From Bradyrhizobium septentrionale (GTDB lineage Bacteria; Pseudomonadota; Alphaproteobacteria; Rhizobiales; Xanthobacteraceae), in assembly GCF_011516645.4 (NCBI RefSeq), contig NZ_CP088285.1:7086501-7150500 (forward strand): DNA of 64,000 nucleotides, in the 5' to 3' direction. The position numbers and the translations under genes were made by a program. Below the pieces are notes generated by a model. It searched no databases. It saw nothing but the letters and a program-made list of their open reading frames with translations, and was not told the origin of the DNA. This document shows positions 33,682 to 43,070 of this stretch, one piece after another (the stretch's first letter is position 1; every line of letters starts with the position of its first letter).

Positions 33682-34899
33682 ATGAGCAATTCGACCTATC
33701 GCTGGGTGATCGTCGCGGCCGGCGGTCTCCTGGGCTGCGTCGCAATCGGCGGCATGTTTTCGCTGCCGGTGTTCCTCCAGCCCATGGCGCGGGAGACCGG
33801 CTGGTCGGTGACCGGCATCTCCAGCGCGATGACGATCGGCTTCCTTGCGATGGCCTTCACCAGCATGATCTGGGGCACGCTGTCTGACCGGTTCGGACCG
33901 CTCCCGGTGGTGCTGACCGGATCGGTCGTGCTGGCGTCGAGCCTTGCGCTGGCAAGCCAGGCCACGTCGCTATTGGCGTTTCAGTTCGTGTTCGGCGTGC
34001 TGGTCGGCGGGGCCACCGCCGCGATCTTCGCCCCGATGATGGCCTGCGTCACCGGCTGGTTCGACACCCATCGCAGTCTCGCCGTCTCGCTGGTGTCGGC
34101 GGGCATGGGCATGGCGCCGATGACGATGTCGCCGCTTGCGGCTTGGCTGATCTCCCACCACGACTGGCGTTCCGCGATGCTGATCGTAGCAGGCGTGGTC
34201 GGCGCGATCATGATCCCGGTCGCGTTCCTGGTGCGCCGTCCGCCGGCGTTGCAAGGCGAGCACGCTGAGGCGGTCACCGAGAACGGGGAGCCGCCGATGT
34301 CGCTGGCGCAGGCGTTGCGCTCGCCGCAATTCATCATCCTGACCGCGACCAGTTTCTTCTGCTGCGCCACCCATTCGGGTCCGATCATCCATACCGTGAG
34401 CTATGCCATCACCTGCGGCGTCCCGATGATCGCAGCGGTGACGATCTACAGTGTCGAAGGACTGGCCGGCATGGGCGGCCGCATCGCCTTCGGCCTGCTC
34501 GGCGATCGTTTCGGCGCCAAGCGCCTGCTGGTGTTCGGCCTGCTCGCCCAGGCGTTCGGCGCGCTCGGTTACGCCTTCGTCCGCGAACTTGCCGCATTCT
34601 ATGCAGTGGCGGCGGTGTTCGGATTCATCTATGCCGGCACTATGCCGCTCTATGCCGTGCTGGTCCGCGAGAATTTTCCGCTGCGGATGATGGGCACTGT
34701 GATTGGCGGCACGTCGATGGCCGGCAGCCTCGGCATGGCAACCGGTCCCTTGGTCGGCGGCCTGATCTACGATGCCTTTGCGAGCTACACGTGGCTCTAT
34801 GTCGGCTCCTGGGCCATGGGCATCGGCGCGTTCCTGATCATGATGACGTTTAGGCCGATGCCGGCGGCGCGGCCCAATGCGGTGCCGGTGCCGGCGTGA
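33682..34899 (+). CDS. MFS transporter
   Basis: A 405-residue 12-helix permease. It begins YRWVIVAAGGLLGCVAIGGM, which resembles monocarboxylate/oxalate-formate-type MFS proteins. The helix 2-3 loop is GTLSDRFGPLPVVLTGSV. The second half includes GLLGDRFGAKRLLVFGLLAQ. I chose ATG 33682, with GGGAG upstream. The 142 bp before it hold no further gene. It follows the orphan binding protein, but the gap makes cotranscription uncertain. It is convergent with the beta-propeller gene. The substrate is unknown, with carboxylates a reasonable guess. Confidence 0.88.
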   Translation: MSNSTYRWVIVAAGGLLGCVAIGGMFSLPVFLQPMARETGWSVTGISSAMTIGFLAMAFTSMIWGTLSDRFGPLPVVLTGSVVLASSLALASQATSLLAFQFVFGVLVGGATAAIFAPMMACVTGWFDTHRSLAVSLVSAGMGMAPMTMSPLAAWLISHHDWRSAMLIVAGVVGAIMIPVAFLVRRPPALQGEHAEAVTENGEPPMSLAQALRSPQFIILTATSFFCCATHSGPIIHTVSYAITCGVPMIAAVTIYSVEGLAGMGGRIAFGLLGDRFGAKRLLVFGLLAQAFGALGYAFVRELAAFYAVAAVFGFIYAGTMPLYAVLVRENFPLRMMGTVIGGTSMAGSLGMATGPLVGGLIYDAFASYTWLYVGSWAMGIGAFLIMMTFRPMPAARPNAVPVPA

Positions 34900-34915
34900 A
34901 GTCGCGCGGATCGCT

Positions 34916-35560
34916 TCACTTGCGGTCGCGCTTCGGCCGCCGGATGGCGCGCACCTTGTTGTTGGTGGAACCGCTGCCGCAGAAGAACCGGTCTTGCCCG
35001 TCGGATTCGAGCCCGGAGACGAACACGCCCTGCGGCATCTCCAGCCGTTCGATCACCTCGCCGGTCTGCGGATCGATCCGTCGCACGTCGCTGTGGTTCT
35101 CCTCCCATGTGCCGTGCCAGAGCTCGCCGTCGACCCAGGAGACACCGGTGACGAACCGGTTGCTTTCGATGGTGCGGAGAATCTTGCCGGTCTCCGGATC
35201 AATCTGGTGGATCGTACGGTCGCGATACTGGCCGACCCACAGCGAGCCTTCCGCCCAGGCCATGCCTGAGTCGCGGCCGCCGCCGGGCGCGGGGATGGTG
35301 GACACCACGCGTCCGCTGTCCGGCTCGATCTTCAGAATGCGGTCCTCGGCGATCTGGTAGAGGTGCTTGCCGTCGAATGCGGTGCCGGCATGGGCCGCGA
35401 TGTCGAGGATGCGGGTGGTCTTGCCGGTGTCGGGATCGAACGCGATCAGCCGGCCGCCGGCCGCGAACCAGACCTGCTCGCCGTCGAAGCTGACGCCGCC
35501 CACGCTCTCGACGCCTTCGAAGGCATATTCCCGGATGATCTCGGCTTCAGACTTCTTCAT
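34916..35560 (-). CDS. Beta-propeller protein, Vgb/glutamine-cyclotransferase-like
   Basis: A 214-residue protein built of repeated propeller blades of the form V.fdg..vW...ggrlia.dp.tGk. Examples are GVSFDGEQVWFAAGGRLIAF, GMAWAEGSLWVGQYRDRTIH and GVSWVDGELWHGTWEENHSD. There is no signal peptide, so it is probably cytosolic. The family includes streptogramin lyase-like and SMP-30-like proteins. The number of blades is low (about five), and the catalytic function is unknown. The Shine-Dalgarno GGAG before ATG 35560 is formed by the end of the intergenic repeat that follows. Confidence 0.82.
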   Translation of the reverse strand: MKKSEAEIIREYAFEGVESVGGVSFDGEQVWFAAGGRLIAFDPDTGKTTRILDIAAHAGTAFDGKHLYQIAEDRILKIEPDSGRVVSTIPAPGGGRDSGMAWAEGSLWVGQYRDRTIHQIDPETGKILRTIESNRFVTGVSWVDGELWHGTWEENHSDVRRIDPQTGEVIERLEMPQGVFVSGLESDGQDRFFCGSGSTNNKVRAIRRPKRDRK

Positions 35561-35564
35561 GCGG

Positions 35565-35667
35565 CGCTCCAGATTTTGTTTTGACGCGTTTTCTACCGCA
35601 GATAAGTCTACGCAATCTGCGTAAACTTGATTGCTACGCGAACCGGTATCCACTTCGCCCGAAACGC
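35565..35667. repeat. Intergenic repeat with a nested palindromic insertion
   Basis: The outer parts, GCTCCAGATTTTGTTTTGAC and ACGCGAACCGGTATCCACTT, match the repeat at 44946-45012. Between them lies an extra stretch of about 41 bp (35594-35634), whose core AAGTCTACGCA-ATC-TGCGTAAACTT is a near-perfect palindrome. I recall both parts as common Bradyrhizobium repeats. It forms the promoter region between the beta-propeller gene and the regulator gene. Confidence 0.65.
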
Positions 35668-35685
35668 GCTGATTGCGCCCTGATG

Positions 35686-36906
35686 CTAGCCGTTCGGCAG
35701 CGGGGCAGGGAGTAACAACGTCGTCGTGAATCCCGGCACCGGCGGCGTCATCCAGCGCCGGGCGCGGGCGCGGCCGACCGACTGCACCTTGCCTGTGGCG
35801 GCCAGCGCGTCGAGTGCGCGCTGCACGGTGCGCTGGCTCGCCCCGAGCGCGACCGACAGCGCCGAGCTCGACCAGGCCTCGCCGTCGGCGAGGAAGGCGA
35901 GCACTTCCGCATGCTCCTCCTCGACCGGCAGCGCCAGCACGGCGACGTTGCGCCGGCCGCGTGGCTCCAGCACGAAGCCGTCAGGCGTCGCGCTGAGATC
36001 GGCGAGCGGCTGCAATGCCCGGCGCAGACGTCCGATCTCGACCCGCAGCCGCGCACGGTGCGATTCATCGGCGTGCTTGCCGCGAAATGCGCGCGCGATC
36101 AGCGTGCCGCGCGACACGTCCTGCGGCCAGGCTTCGCCCAGTGCGCGGGCGAGCGCGAACAGCACCGGCCGCCGCGTCAGCGAGATCGTGGTGCCGATAT
36201 CGCGCACGACATAGCGGCAGGCATCGACGACGAGCGCCTTCGACGCCAGCAGGGCCTCGACCTCCTCGAGCCGCAGCGGCCGCTCGGTGCCGCGTGCGAT
36301 CAGACGCGCCGCCGGCGTGGCGAGCAGATGTGCGGTGCTTTCGACCTCGGCCGCGAGTTCGGCGATGCCGGCGCGGCGCGCGGCATCCCGTGCCCGTGCC
36401 AGCGCTTCGCGTGCCGGCTTGGTCCGCAGCCGCCGCATCGCGATCCCGGCCACGACCAGTTCATGGCCGACCCGCAGCGCCGGCGGGAAGGGCGCCGGGT
36501 CGAGGTCGTCAAGCATGCGCTCGGCCGCATCGAGGCTTCCGATCAGGAGCAGGCGGCGGATTTCGAGATAGCCGGCATGGGCGGCATTGAGCGCATCGCC
36601 ATGCGCCGCCAGCGTCGCGCGCGCCGCGGCCAGCGCCTTCTTCGGAAAGGACAGATCGCGCGACACCAGCGCGATCTCGGCCTCGGCCACCACGCAGCGC
36701 GCCCGCGCGATGGCTTCCCGCGGACCGAACGCCCGGCCTGCGCGCCGCAACAGCTCCTTGGCGCGGGCGAAATCGCCGAGCCGGGCCATCGCAATGCCGC
36801 GCAACGCCAGCGCCGGCGCATCGTCGCGCAGGGCCACCCGCTTCAGTGCGCCGAGGGGATCACCCGCCGCAAGCGCGCGCGCCGCAGCTGTAATCAGCGA
36901 GTCCAT
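35686..36906 (-). CDS. Regulator with two DNA-binding domains and a helical repeat N-terminus
   Basis: A 406-residue protein. Residues 1 to about 220 are alanine-rich helices that look like TPR/SARP-type repeats (ARAKELLRRAGRAFGPREAI). Residues 235-340 resemble an OmpR/SARP winged helix, including TRRPVLFALARALGEAWPQD and RARLRVEIGRLRRAL. The last 60 residues form a second HTH (SALSVALGASQRTVQRALDA). I do not know a named family. The start at 36906 is preceded by the 22-nt sequence that is also found before the DUF899 gene. It is divergent from a small membrane protein gene, which it may control. Confidence 0.75.
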   Translation of the reverse strand: MDSLITAAARALAAGDPLGALKRVALRDDAPALALRGIAMARLGDFARAKELLRRAGRAFGPREAIARARCVVAEAEIALVSRDLSFPKKALAAARATLAAHGDALNAAHAGYLEIRRLLLIGSLDAAERMLDDLDPAPFPPALRVGHELVVAGIAMRRLRTKPAREALARARDAARRAGIAELAAEVESTAHLLATPAARLIARGTERPLRLEEVEALLASKALVVDACRYVVRDIGTTISLTRRPVLFALARALGEAWPQDVSRGTLIARAFRGKHADESHRARLRVEIGRLRRALQPLADLSATPDGFVLEPRGRRNVAVLALPVEEEHAEVLAFLADGEAWSSSALSVALGASQRTVQRALDALAATGKVQSVGRARARRWMTPPVPGFTTTLLLPAPLPNG

Positions 36907-36909
36907 CCG

Positions 36910-36931
36910 AATCCCGACACACTTGTCACTC
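36910..36931. promoter_or_regulatory. 22-nt sequence shared with 12195-12216
   Basis: Exact repeat of AAT plus CCCGACACACTTGTCACTC. It lies immediately upstream of the regulator start (4 bp) and 67 bp upstream of the small membrane protein start. It contains the dyad GACA-CACT-TGTC. It is a candidate binding site of the adjacent regulator. Confidence 0.6.
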
Positions 36932-36998
36932 TCGCCCTCCGAGGCTCGGTCCTAACCTAGCACATGACGAGATGGATCAGCTCCAGAGAGATCGAACG

Positions 36999-37247
36999 AT
37001 GACCGGTATCGAAACACGTGACGATTGGTCGAGGGGCCGGCTTGGCGGGCGCGGTCCGATGGTGGCGCGCTGGCTCTCGCTGGCGTCAGCGCCGACCTTC
37101 GCGCTGATGGCGCTGGTTGCGGCGATGGCGCCGGCCGACATGATCTGCGGTGGCATGCAGGGGCCGCTTTCACTGCAGGGGATGGTGCCGATGTATGCGC
37201 TGATGAGCGCCTTCCATCTGGCGCCGTGGCTGCGGCTGTTCCGATGA
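36999..37247 (+). CDS. Small membrane protein of unknown function
   Basis: An 82-residue protein with a short polar N-terminus and two predicted helices: WLSLASAPTFALMALVAAMA and LQGMVPMYALMSAFHLAPWL. The second ends in the family-like HLAPWLRLF. A Cys lies between the helices (DMICGGMQG). AGAGAG precedes ATG 36999; an upstream ATG at 36972 is possible. I do not recognise a function. It is divergent from the double-HTH regulator and follows the 22-nt element, so it is probably in that regulon. Confidence 0.72.
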   Translation: MTGIETRDDWSRGRLGGRGPMVARWLSLASAPTFALMALVAAMAPADMICGGMQGPLSLQGMVPMYALMSAFHLAPWLRLFR

Positions 37248-37252
37248 CCGGC

Positions 37253-38380
37253 TCATCCCTCCGGCACGGTGAAGACCGCACATGGCCGCGCGATGCCGCG
37301 CAGCTCATGGGTGCCGAGCGCGATCAGCGGCATCTCGGTCTCGGCGGCGAGCGCGCCCGAGACCAGCACGGTCTGTTCGAGCGGCTTGCACAGTCCTTCC
37401 AGCCGGCTGACCAGATTGACCGCGGCGCCGATCGCCGTGAAGTCGAGGCGGTCGGCCGCGCCGATATTGCCCCAGTGCACCTCGCCGAGATGCAGCGCCG
37501 CGCCGAATGGCAGCGGCGGCAGGCCCTGCTTGAGCCGCTCGGCATCGAGATGCGCCATGCCGACGCGTGCCGCCGATACCGCGCGCAGCGCCGCCTCGCA
37601 TGCGCTGCGCGCGCTGGTCGTGACCGGAAAGATCGCGAGCAGACCGTCGCCGATGAATTTCAGCACCTCGCCGCCGAAGGCATGGATCGCGCCGGCGATG
37701 CGGTCGAACCAGGCATCGAGCGCCGCGATCACCTCGGCAGGCGGATGGCTTTCGGAGAGCGCGGTGAATCCGCGCAGATCGGCAAACAGCAGGGCTGCAC
37801 GGATGGTCTCGCCGGTGTTGCGCCGCAAGGGGGACGCCAGCACGCGCGCCGCGCTGCGCCGGCCGAGATAGGCTTCCAGCGCCGCGGTGAGTGTCGCGCG
37901 CGCCGCGAGCGCAGCAAGCGGTGCGGCCGTGAAGCGCGCCGCCTCGCGCAATTGATCCGCCTCCGCGGGCGTGAAGGGGCGGGTCCCGATCCAGCCGAGG
38001 GTCGGGCCATCCGGTCGCGTTCCGATCGTATCCTCGTGGATGGGGCCGGGCGCGAGGCTGCCGAGCCAGCGCCGGCCGGCATCGCCGGATCCCACCAATT
38101 CGGGCATCGCAAAGGGTTGCTCCGGTGCGAACCCGAGCGCCTCGATGACCTCGCCATTGCCCGCGCGCCACAGCCAGGTGCGCCTTGCGATCAGGGGATG
38201 TGGAACTTCGAGCGTCAGCGCGCCGCCGGCAAGCGGCAGGCCATCCGTGATAAGGTGGCTACCGAGGTCCGCCAGCAACCGGTTGGCGCCCGCGGTCTCG
38301 GCGGCGGCGTCGACCAGCCAGCTCAGTGTCGAGGACAATCGCATCACCCCATCATGGGGTTGACGCGCCATCCTTGTCAC
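37253..38380 (-). CDS. Class III adenylate/guanylate cyclase
   Basis: A 375-residue soluble protein. An N-terminal region of about 170 residues is unassigned. The C-terminal catalytic domain has RAALLFADLRGFTALSE (first metal Asp), GGEVLKFIGDGLLAIFP (second Asp) and RLDFTAIGAAVNLVSRLEGL (transition-state residues Asn and Arg). The substrate-specifying positions cannot be judged with certainty. It would make cAMP or cGMP. Starts at GTG 38380, ATG 38371 and ATG 38344 are all possible, and the Shine-Dalgarno evidence is weak. It is convergent with the small membrane protein gene, five bases away. Confidence 0.88.
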   Translation of the reverse strand: MTRMARQPHDGVMRLSSTLSWLVDAAAETAGANRLLADLGSHLITDGLPLAGGALTLEVPHPLIARRTWLWRAGNGEVIEALGFAPEQPFAMPELVGSGDAGRRWLGSLAPGPIHEDTIGTRPDGPTLGWIGTRPFTPAEADQLREAARFTAAPLAALAARATLTAALEAYLGRRSAARVLASPLRRNTGETIRAALLFADLRGFTALSESHPPAEVIAALDAWFDRIAGAIHAFGGEVLKFIGDGLLAIFPVTTSARSACEAALRAVSAARVGMAHLDAERLKQGLPPLPFGAALHLGEVHWGNIGAADRLDFTAIGAAVNLVSRLEGLCKPLEQTVLVSGALAAETEMPLIALGTHELRGIARPCAVFTVPEG

Positions 38381-38420
38381 GAATTATCCCGAAACCTGAC
38401 CGCCCATGGAGGATCAACCG

Positions 38421-38879
38421 ATGACCGAAGCCTTCATCGTTCAACGCGAGATGCAGATCGCAGCTCCGCCCGCGACCGTGTTTGCCTTCCTGACCGATCC
38501 GCAGAAGATCGTCAGCTGGATGGGGCTCGAGGCCGAAACCGAGCTGCATCCCGGCGGGCTCTACCTGCTCAAGGGCGTCTCCGGCGATATGTCGCGGGCG
38601 GCGCGCGGCGCGTTTCGCGAGGTCGTGCCGGTGCATCGTCTGGCCTACAGTTTCGGCTGGGAAGGCGGCGCCGAAGTGCCGCCGGGATCGAGCCTGATCG
38701 AGATCGACCTGATGGAACAGGACAACGGCACGCTGCTGCGGATGACCCATAGCGGCCTGCCCAATGCGGCGCAGTGCGCGAGCCATGACAAGGGTTGGAC
38801 GCACTACCTCGCCAGGCTCGCGCTCGCGGCCGGTGGGCGAGCTCCAGGCCCTGACCGCGGACCGGCGCAAGGCAATTAG
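38421..38879 (+). CDS. SRPBCC (AHSA1-like) protein
   Basis: A 152-residue START-like protein. It begins FIVQREMQIAAPPATVFAFL and then TDPQKIVSWMG, the usual first strand and helix. The C-terminus has GWTHYLARLALAAGGRAP, the long closing helix. Members bind hydrophobic ligands or assist Hsp90. ATG 38421 has GGAGG upstream. It is divergent from the cyclase gene. Activators of this type often travel with ArsR regulators, but none is here. Confidence 0.88.
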   Translation: MTEAFIVQREMQIAAPPATVFAFLTDPQKIVSWMGLEAETELHPGGLYLLKGVSGDMSRAARGAFREVVPVHRLAYSFGWEGGAEVPPGSSLIEIDLMEQDNGTLLRMTHSGLPNAAQCASHDKGWTHYLARLALAAGGRAPGPDRGPAQGN

Positions 38880-39040
38880 GCCTTCTGCGGGAGTCCGTCG
38901 ACCACCATCTGTCGCGGCCGACAACAAAGGAAGGTGTGGAAGCAGGGCAGGCGATGGTCGATGCCGTTTGGCCGACATATTCCGTCTGCTAATAGTGGAT
39001 TGGTCCAGGGCCGCCGCTCTCGTGGAAACCGCAATCCTTG

Positions 39041-42000
39041 ATGCCTGATGTTCCGAATCTCTCCGAGCGACTGAGACAGAAGGACTTGCTCGGTTTCTTC
39101 AGCCGGTCGGCCGTCGACAAGGCCGTTGTTTACCGTGCGCAGGGCCGCGTCTCGGGGGTGGAGATCAGTGAGGATCTCACTCGCGTGCAAGCGCAGGTGA
39201 GGGGAACCGAACGCAAGCCTTACCGGGTCGATATCGTGCTGGAGTTTGACGGCGATCGACTGGTCGACGTCGACGGTGATTGCAGCTGTCCAATGGCTGT
39301 GAACTGCAAGCATGTTGCCGCGACGCTCTTTGAAGCCTTGCAGCGGCCGGCGCGGTCGGCCGGTACGGCAATGCTGGCGTCGCGAGGCGCCACGGGGAAT
39401 GGTCAGCTGCGGCCTGATGCGGTGCTGCCCTACCAAATCACCGAATGGATCGAGACGGTCGGCCGGTCGGTACGGGACGCGGATTATCCGCCCGATGTCA
39501 CGCAGCGATTGCTCTACTACCTGCAGCCTGCGTTGGCGGTGGGCTGCATTCCCTGCATGGATGTGTCGCTGGTATCCGTGAAAATCCTGAAGACGGGCGA
39601 GTTCGGCAGCAAGGTGTCGCAGCCATCTCTGGGCGAGTTTTCGGTCGATCGTGCTCCGAAATATTATCTCGGCTCTGACATTGACGTCCTCGTCAGGCTG
39701 GCCAGCGAGTTTCGGTCCGGCTACACGCTGGGCCGACGCGCGTATTCGGCTGATGTCCTGAAACGGATCGTCGCGACGGGGCGGGCGTTCTGGCGCGATC
39801 ACAGCGGTGCAGCGCTGCAATGGGATGAGGCGCGCGACGGTCGCATCGCGTGGCGTCAGGTCAGCAAGGACGGCATCGGTCCGCTGCTGACCGTCGAGGG
39901 TGCAACGGCGCTGAACGCCGAGCCGCCGGTCTATGTCGATGCGGCCGCCGGATTGATTGGGCCGATCAGGTTGAATCTTCCGGAGCGGCTGAGCAGCCGG
40001 ATTCTGTTGGCGCCTGCGATCCCGCACGCCCTTGTTGGGCAAGTCGTACAACGTCTTGGCCAAAAATTACCTGGCCTCGATCCCGGCTGGTTGCCCGAGC
40101 CTCCCGCCGCCGCGGTGAAGGTCAACGTGGATCCCGAGCCGGTGCTCCGCTTGATGCTGGGGCACAAGATGGCTCATGCCTATTACTATGGCGACCGTAC
40201 GCCCGACCGGGTACCGGTGGCCCGGGTCAGCTTCCGCTACGGCCCGGTCGAAATCGAACAGTCGGAAAGCGCGCATCGCGTGGAGTCGTTCCACGACGGA
40301 AGCCTTTACGTCGTTGCGCGACGCAAGGCCAAAGAGAAGGAGATGGCCGCACGACTGACCAGTCTCGGCCTGGTCGACGCGAGATCGGCGTTCCCCCTGC
40401 TCGATGCCGTGCATATGAAGGATCTGACCTTCGCGCAGTCGACGGATTGGCTCGATTTCCTCAACGTCGATGCGGCCGGTTTGCAGGCGGCTGGTTTCGA
40501 AATTCGCATCGACGACGATTTCCCGTACCGGCTCGCGACGTCATCCGGGGTGTTCGATGCCGACTTCGAAAGCAGCGGCATCGACTGGTTCGAGCTCGCG
40601 CTCGGGATCGAGATTGACGGGGAACGCCGCGATCTTGCCCCGCTACTGGCCGCGCTGATATCGCAACCCGGATTTGCGCCTGAGGCGGTCAAGCAGCTTG
40701 CGGACGATGGCGCTAGCATCTACCTGCCGCTGGCTGACGGCCGCTATCTGGCGATGGCGGCCGATCGCTTCCTTCCGCTCGTACTGGCTCTCCATAGCCT
40801 GGCGTTGCGCGAAGCCTTCGTTGATGCGTCAGGAAAGATCCGGCTCTCGCGCGCCCAGATCGTGCCGCTGCTCGGTCTCGAAGCCGATCATTTCGTCTTC
40901 AGGGGAGCGGAAAATCTTCGTCGTATGGCGGGATTGCTCGGTGCCCGCGGATTGCCGGCTCCCGTCCTGCCACCCGATTTCAACGCGGTTTTGAGACCTT
41001 ACCAGACGCAGGGGCTTGCCTGGCTCGAACTGCTCACGGAGAGCGGTCTGGGCGGCGTGCTGGCCGACGACATGGGATTGGGCAAGACCGTTCAGATCCT
41101 GGCGTTGCTTGCGCTGGAGAAGGCGCGCGGGCATTTGACCGATCCTGCGATCGTCGTCGCTCCCACGAGTCTGATGACCAACTGGTTCAACGAGGCGCGC
41201 AAGTTCACGCCAGGCTTGAGAATTCTCGTCCTGCATGGTCCAGCCCGCAGGCAGAGTTTCGAGGCGATTGCCGATCACGACCTCATCCTCACCACCTATC
41301 CGCTGATCGCGCGCGACCACGAGGTACTGCTTGCGCGTGAGTGGCACGTCGCAGTGCTGGACGAGGCCCAGACCATCAAGAACTCCAACGCGACGATAAC
41401 GCGACGGCTCCAGGGCATCCGCGCGCGGCATCGCTTCTGCCTGACCGGCACGCCGATGGAAAATCATCTCGGCGAACTCTGGTCGATCATGAGCTTTGCC
41501 AATCCGGGGTATCTCGGCGATCGCGCGTCGTTCGTGCGCGACTGGCGGACGCCAATCGAGAAGCGCGCCGACCTCGGACGCGCCCGGGTGCTGACGCACC
41601 GCATCAAGCCATTCTTGCTGCGGCGGACCAAGCAGGAGGTGGCCGCCGAGTTGCCGCCGAAAAGCGAGTTCACAGAGAGTGTCGTCATCGAAGGCAGCCA
41701 GCGGGAGCTCTACGACGCCATCCGTTTGTCGATGTCGGAGAAGGTCCGCAAGGCGATCCGGGAACGTGGCCTGGGCAAGAGCCATATCGTCGTGCTCGAA
41801 GCCCTACTCAGGATGCGACAGGCCTGCTGCGATCCCGCACTGTTGAATCTCGACGACGGCGTCAAGCATCCGTCTGCAAAACTCGATCGCTTGATGGAGA
41901 TGGTGGAGGAACTCCTAAGCGAGAAGCGCAAGATCATCATATTCTCGCAGTTCACCTCCATGCTGGCGCTGATCCGCAAGCGCTGCGACGCGCTCGCGAT

Positions 42001-42379
42001 CCGGTACAGCGTGCTGACCGGCGAAACGAAGGACCGCAGGAGCGCGATCGACGGATTTCAGAACGGTGCCAGCGACCTCTTCCTGATCAGCTTAAAGGCC
42101 GGTGGTGTCGGGCTCAACCTGACGGCCGCGGACACCGTGATCATCTTCGATCCCTGGTGGAATCCCGCGGTCGAGGAGCAAGCCATCGATCGCGCCCATC
42201 GCATCGGGCAGGACAAGGCGCTGTTTGTTTATCGGTTGGTGGCCAAAGGCACGATCGAGGAGAAAATGGACGAGCTCAAAGCCCGCAAGCGCGCGCTGGC
42301 CGACAGCATTTTCGATTCCAAAGGACGCATCGGCGCTGCGCTCACGGAAGAGGACGTGCAGGCACTGTTCGTGGATTGA
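39041..42379 (+). CDS. SWI2/SNF2-family helicase with SWIM zinc finger
   Basis: A 1112-residue protein. Near residues 80-95 is a SWIM zinc finger, CSCPMAVNCKHVA (CxCxnCxH). A long middle region follows. The SNF2 ATPase begins with LRPYQTQGLAWLELL and has Walker A in ADDMGLGKTVQIL (near residue 677), DEAQTIKNS (near 772), LTGTPMENHLGELWSIM, and the C-terminal helicase motifs LTGETKDRRSAID and RAHRIGQDKALF. It is a DNA-dependent ATPase that remodels nucleoprotein, such as stalled RNA polymerase complexes. ATG 39041 is directly preceded by an in-frame TTG. It stands alone on its strand. Confidence 0.95.
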   Translation: MPDVPNLSERLRQKDLLGFFSRSAVDKAVVYRAQGRVSGVEISEDLTRVQAQVRGTERKPYRVDIVLEFDGDRLVDVDGDCSCPMAVNCKHVAATLFEALQRPARSAGTAMLASRGATGNGQLRPDAVLPYQITEWIETVGRSVRDADYPPDVTQRLLYYLQPALAVGCIPCMDVSLVSVKILKTGEFGSKVSQPSLGEFSVDRAPKYYLGSDIDVLVRLASEFRSGYTLGRRAYSADVLKRIVATGRAFWRDHSGAALQWDEARDGRIAWRQVSKDGIGPLLTVEGATALNAEPPVYVDAAAGLIGPIRLNLPERLSSRILLAPAIPHALVGQVVQRLGQKLPGLDPGWLPEPPAAAVKVNVDPEPVLRLMLGHKMAHAYYYGDRTPDRVPVARVSFRYGPVEIEQSESAHRVESFHDGSLYVVARRKAKEKEMAARLTSLGLVDARSAFPLLDAVHMKDLTFAQSTDWLDFLNVDAAGLQAAGFEIRIDDDFPYRLATSSGVFDADFESSGIDWFELALGIEIDGERRDLAPLLAALISQPGFAPEAVKQLADDGASIYLPLADGRYLAMAADRFLPLVLALHSLALREAFVDASGKIRLSRAQIVPLLGLEADHFVFRGAENLRRMAGLLGARGLPAPVLPPDFNAVLRPYQTQGLAWLELLTESGLGGVLADDMGLGKTVQILALLALEKARGHLTDPAIVVAPTSLMTNWFNEARKFTPGLRILVLHGPARRQSFEAIADHDLILTTYPLIARDHEVLLAREWHVAVLDEAQTIKNSNATITRRLQGIRARHRFCLTGTPMENHLGELWSIMSFANPGYLGDRASFVRDWRTPIEKRADLGRARVLTHRIKPFLLRRTKQEVAAELPPKSEFTESVVIEGSQRELYDAIRLSMSEKVRKAIRERGLGKSHIVVLEALLRMRQACCDPALLNLDDGVKHPSAKLDRLMEMVEELLSEKRKIIIFSQFTSMLALIRKRCDALAIRYSVLTGETKDRRSAIDGFQNGASDLFLISLKAGGVGLNLTAADTVIIFDPWWNPAVEEQAIDRAHRIGQDKALFVYRLVAKGTIEEKMDELKARKRALADSIFDSKGRIGAALTEEDVQALFVD

Positions 42380-42428
42380 AACAAAGCTTCGTCCGGGTTT
42401 GGCGACGGCTTTGGCCGAACTGGCCATC

Positions 42429-43070
42429 TCACGTCGGCCATTTCGAGCCGAGGATGATCGAGCAGAAATTCACCCGCGTGTAGTTCATGTCCTTCAGCGC
42501 CAGCACGTCGGCCTTGACGTTGCCGAAGGTGGTGAGCGGCTTCTTGATCGTGCCGGCAGCGAAATGGTCGATGATGTTCTCCTTGAAGTTCGCCTCGCGC
42601 GGATGGTGCGCGCAGACGTGGTCGCGGTGTTCGTGCGAGAAATCGTCATAGGCGATGCCGAGCACGTCCATCTCGACGCCGGCGGTGACCAGTGCAACGG
42701 TCGGGCGCATGTGCTCGGGGATCCCTGGCGTGGTGTGCAGCGCTATCGATGTCCAGACGTCCTCGATGTCGCGTTCGGCGACGCCATAGCCCTTGAGGAA
42801 GTCGCGCGCGGCGTTGGCGCCGTCGACCTCGAAACGCAGGTCCGGGCTCGCATGCGCTGCCGTGAGACCCATGTCGTGGAACATGGCGCCGATATAGAGC
42901 AGCTCGGAATCGAATTTCAGCATGCGGCGGTTGCCGGTCAGCGCGCCCCAGAAGAACACCCGGCGGCTGTGATTGTAGAGTAGGTCGTCCTCGGTATCGC
43001 GCACCAACTGGGTGGCGGCGCGGGCCAGGGCGCTGTCGGGTACGCGGATGCCGGCGATGATCTCGGTCAT
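42429..43070 (-). CDS. HD-domain protein, cyanamide hydratase-like
   Basis: A 213-residue metal-dependent HD-domain protein. The metal ligands are His in LYNHSRRVFFWGA, the HD pair in IGAMFHDMGLTA, His in SIALHTTPGIPEHM and Asp in AYDDFSHEHRDHVCAHHPR. The layout matches the cyanamide hydratase/DUF2236-like HD group and not RelA/SpoT. The substrate is unknown. It starts at ATG 43070, GAGGAG lies upstream, and it is divergent from the GlxA-type regulator, which could control it. It is convergent with the SNF2 gene. Confidence 0.86.
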   Translation of the reverse strand: MTEIIAGIRVPDSALARAATQLVRDTEDDLLYNHSRRVFFWGALTGNRRMLKFDSELLYIGAMFHDMGLTAAHASPDLRFEVDGANAARDFLKGYGVAERDIEDVWTSIALHTTPGIPEHMRPTVALVTAGVEMDVLGIAYDDFSHEHRDHVCAHHPREANFKENIIDHFAAGTIKKPLTTFGNVKADVLALKDMNYTRVNFCSIILGSKWPT

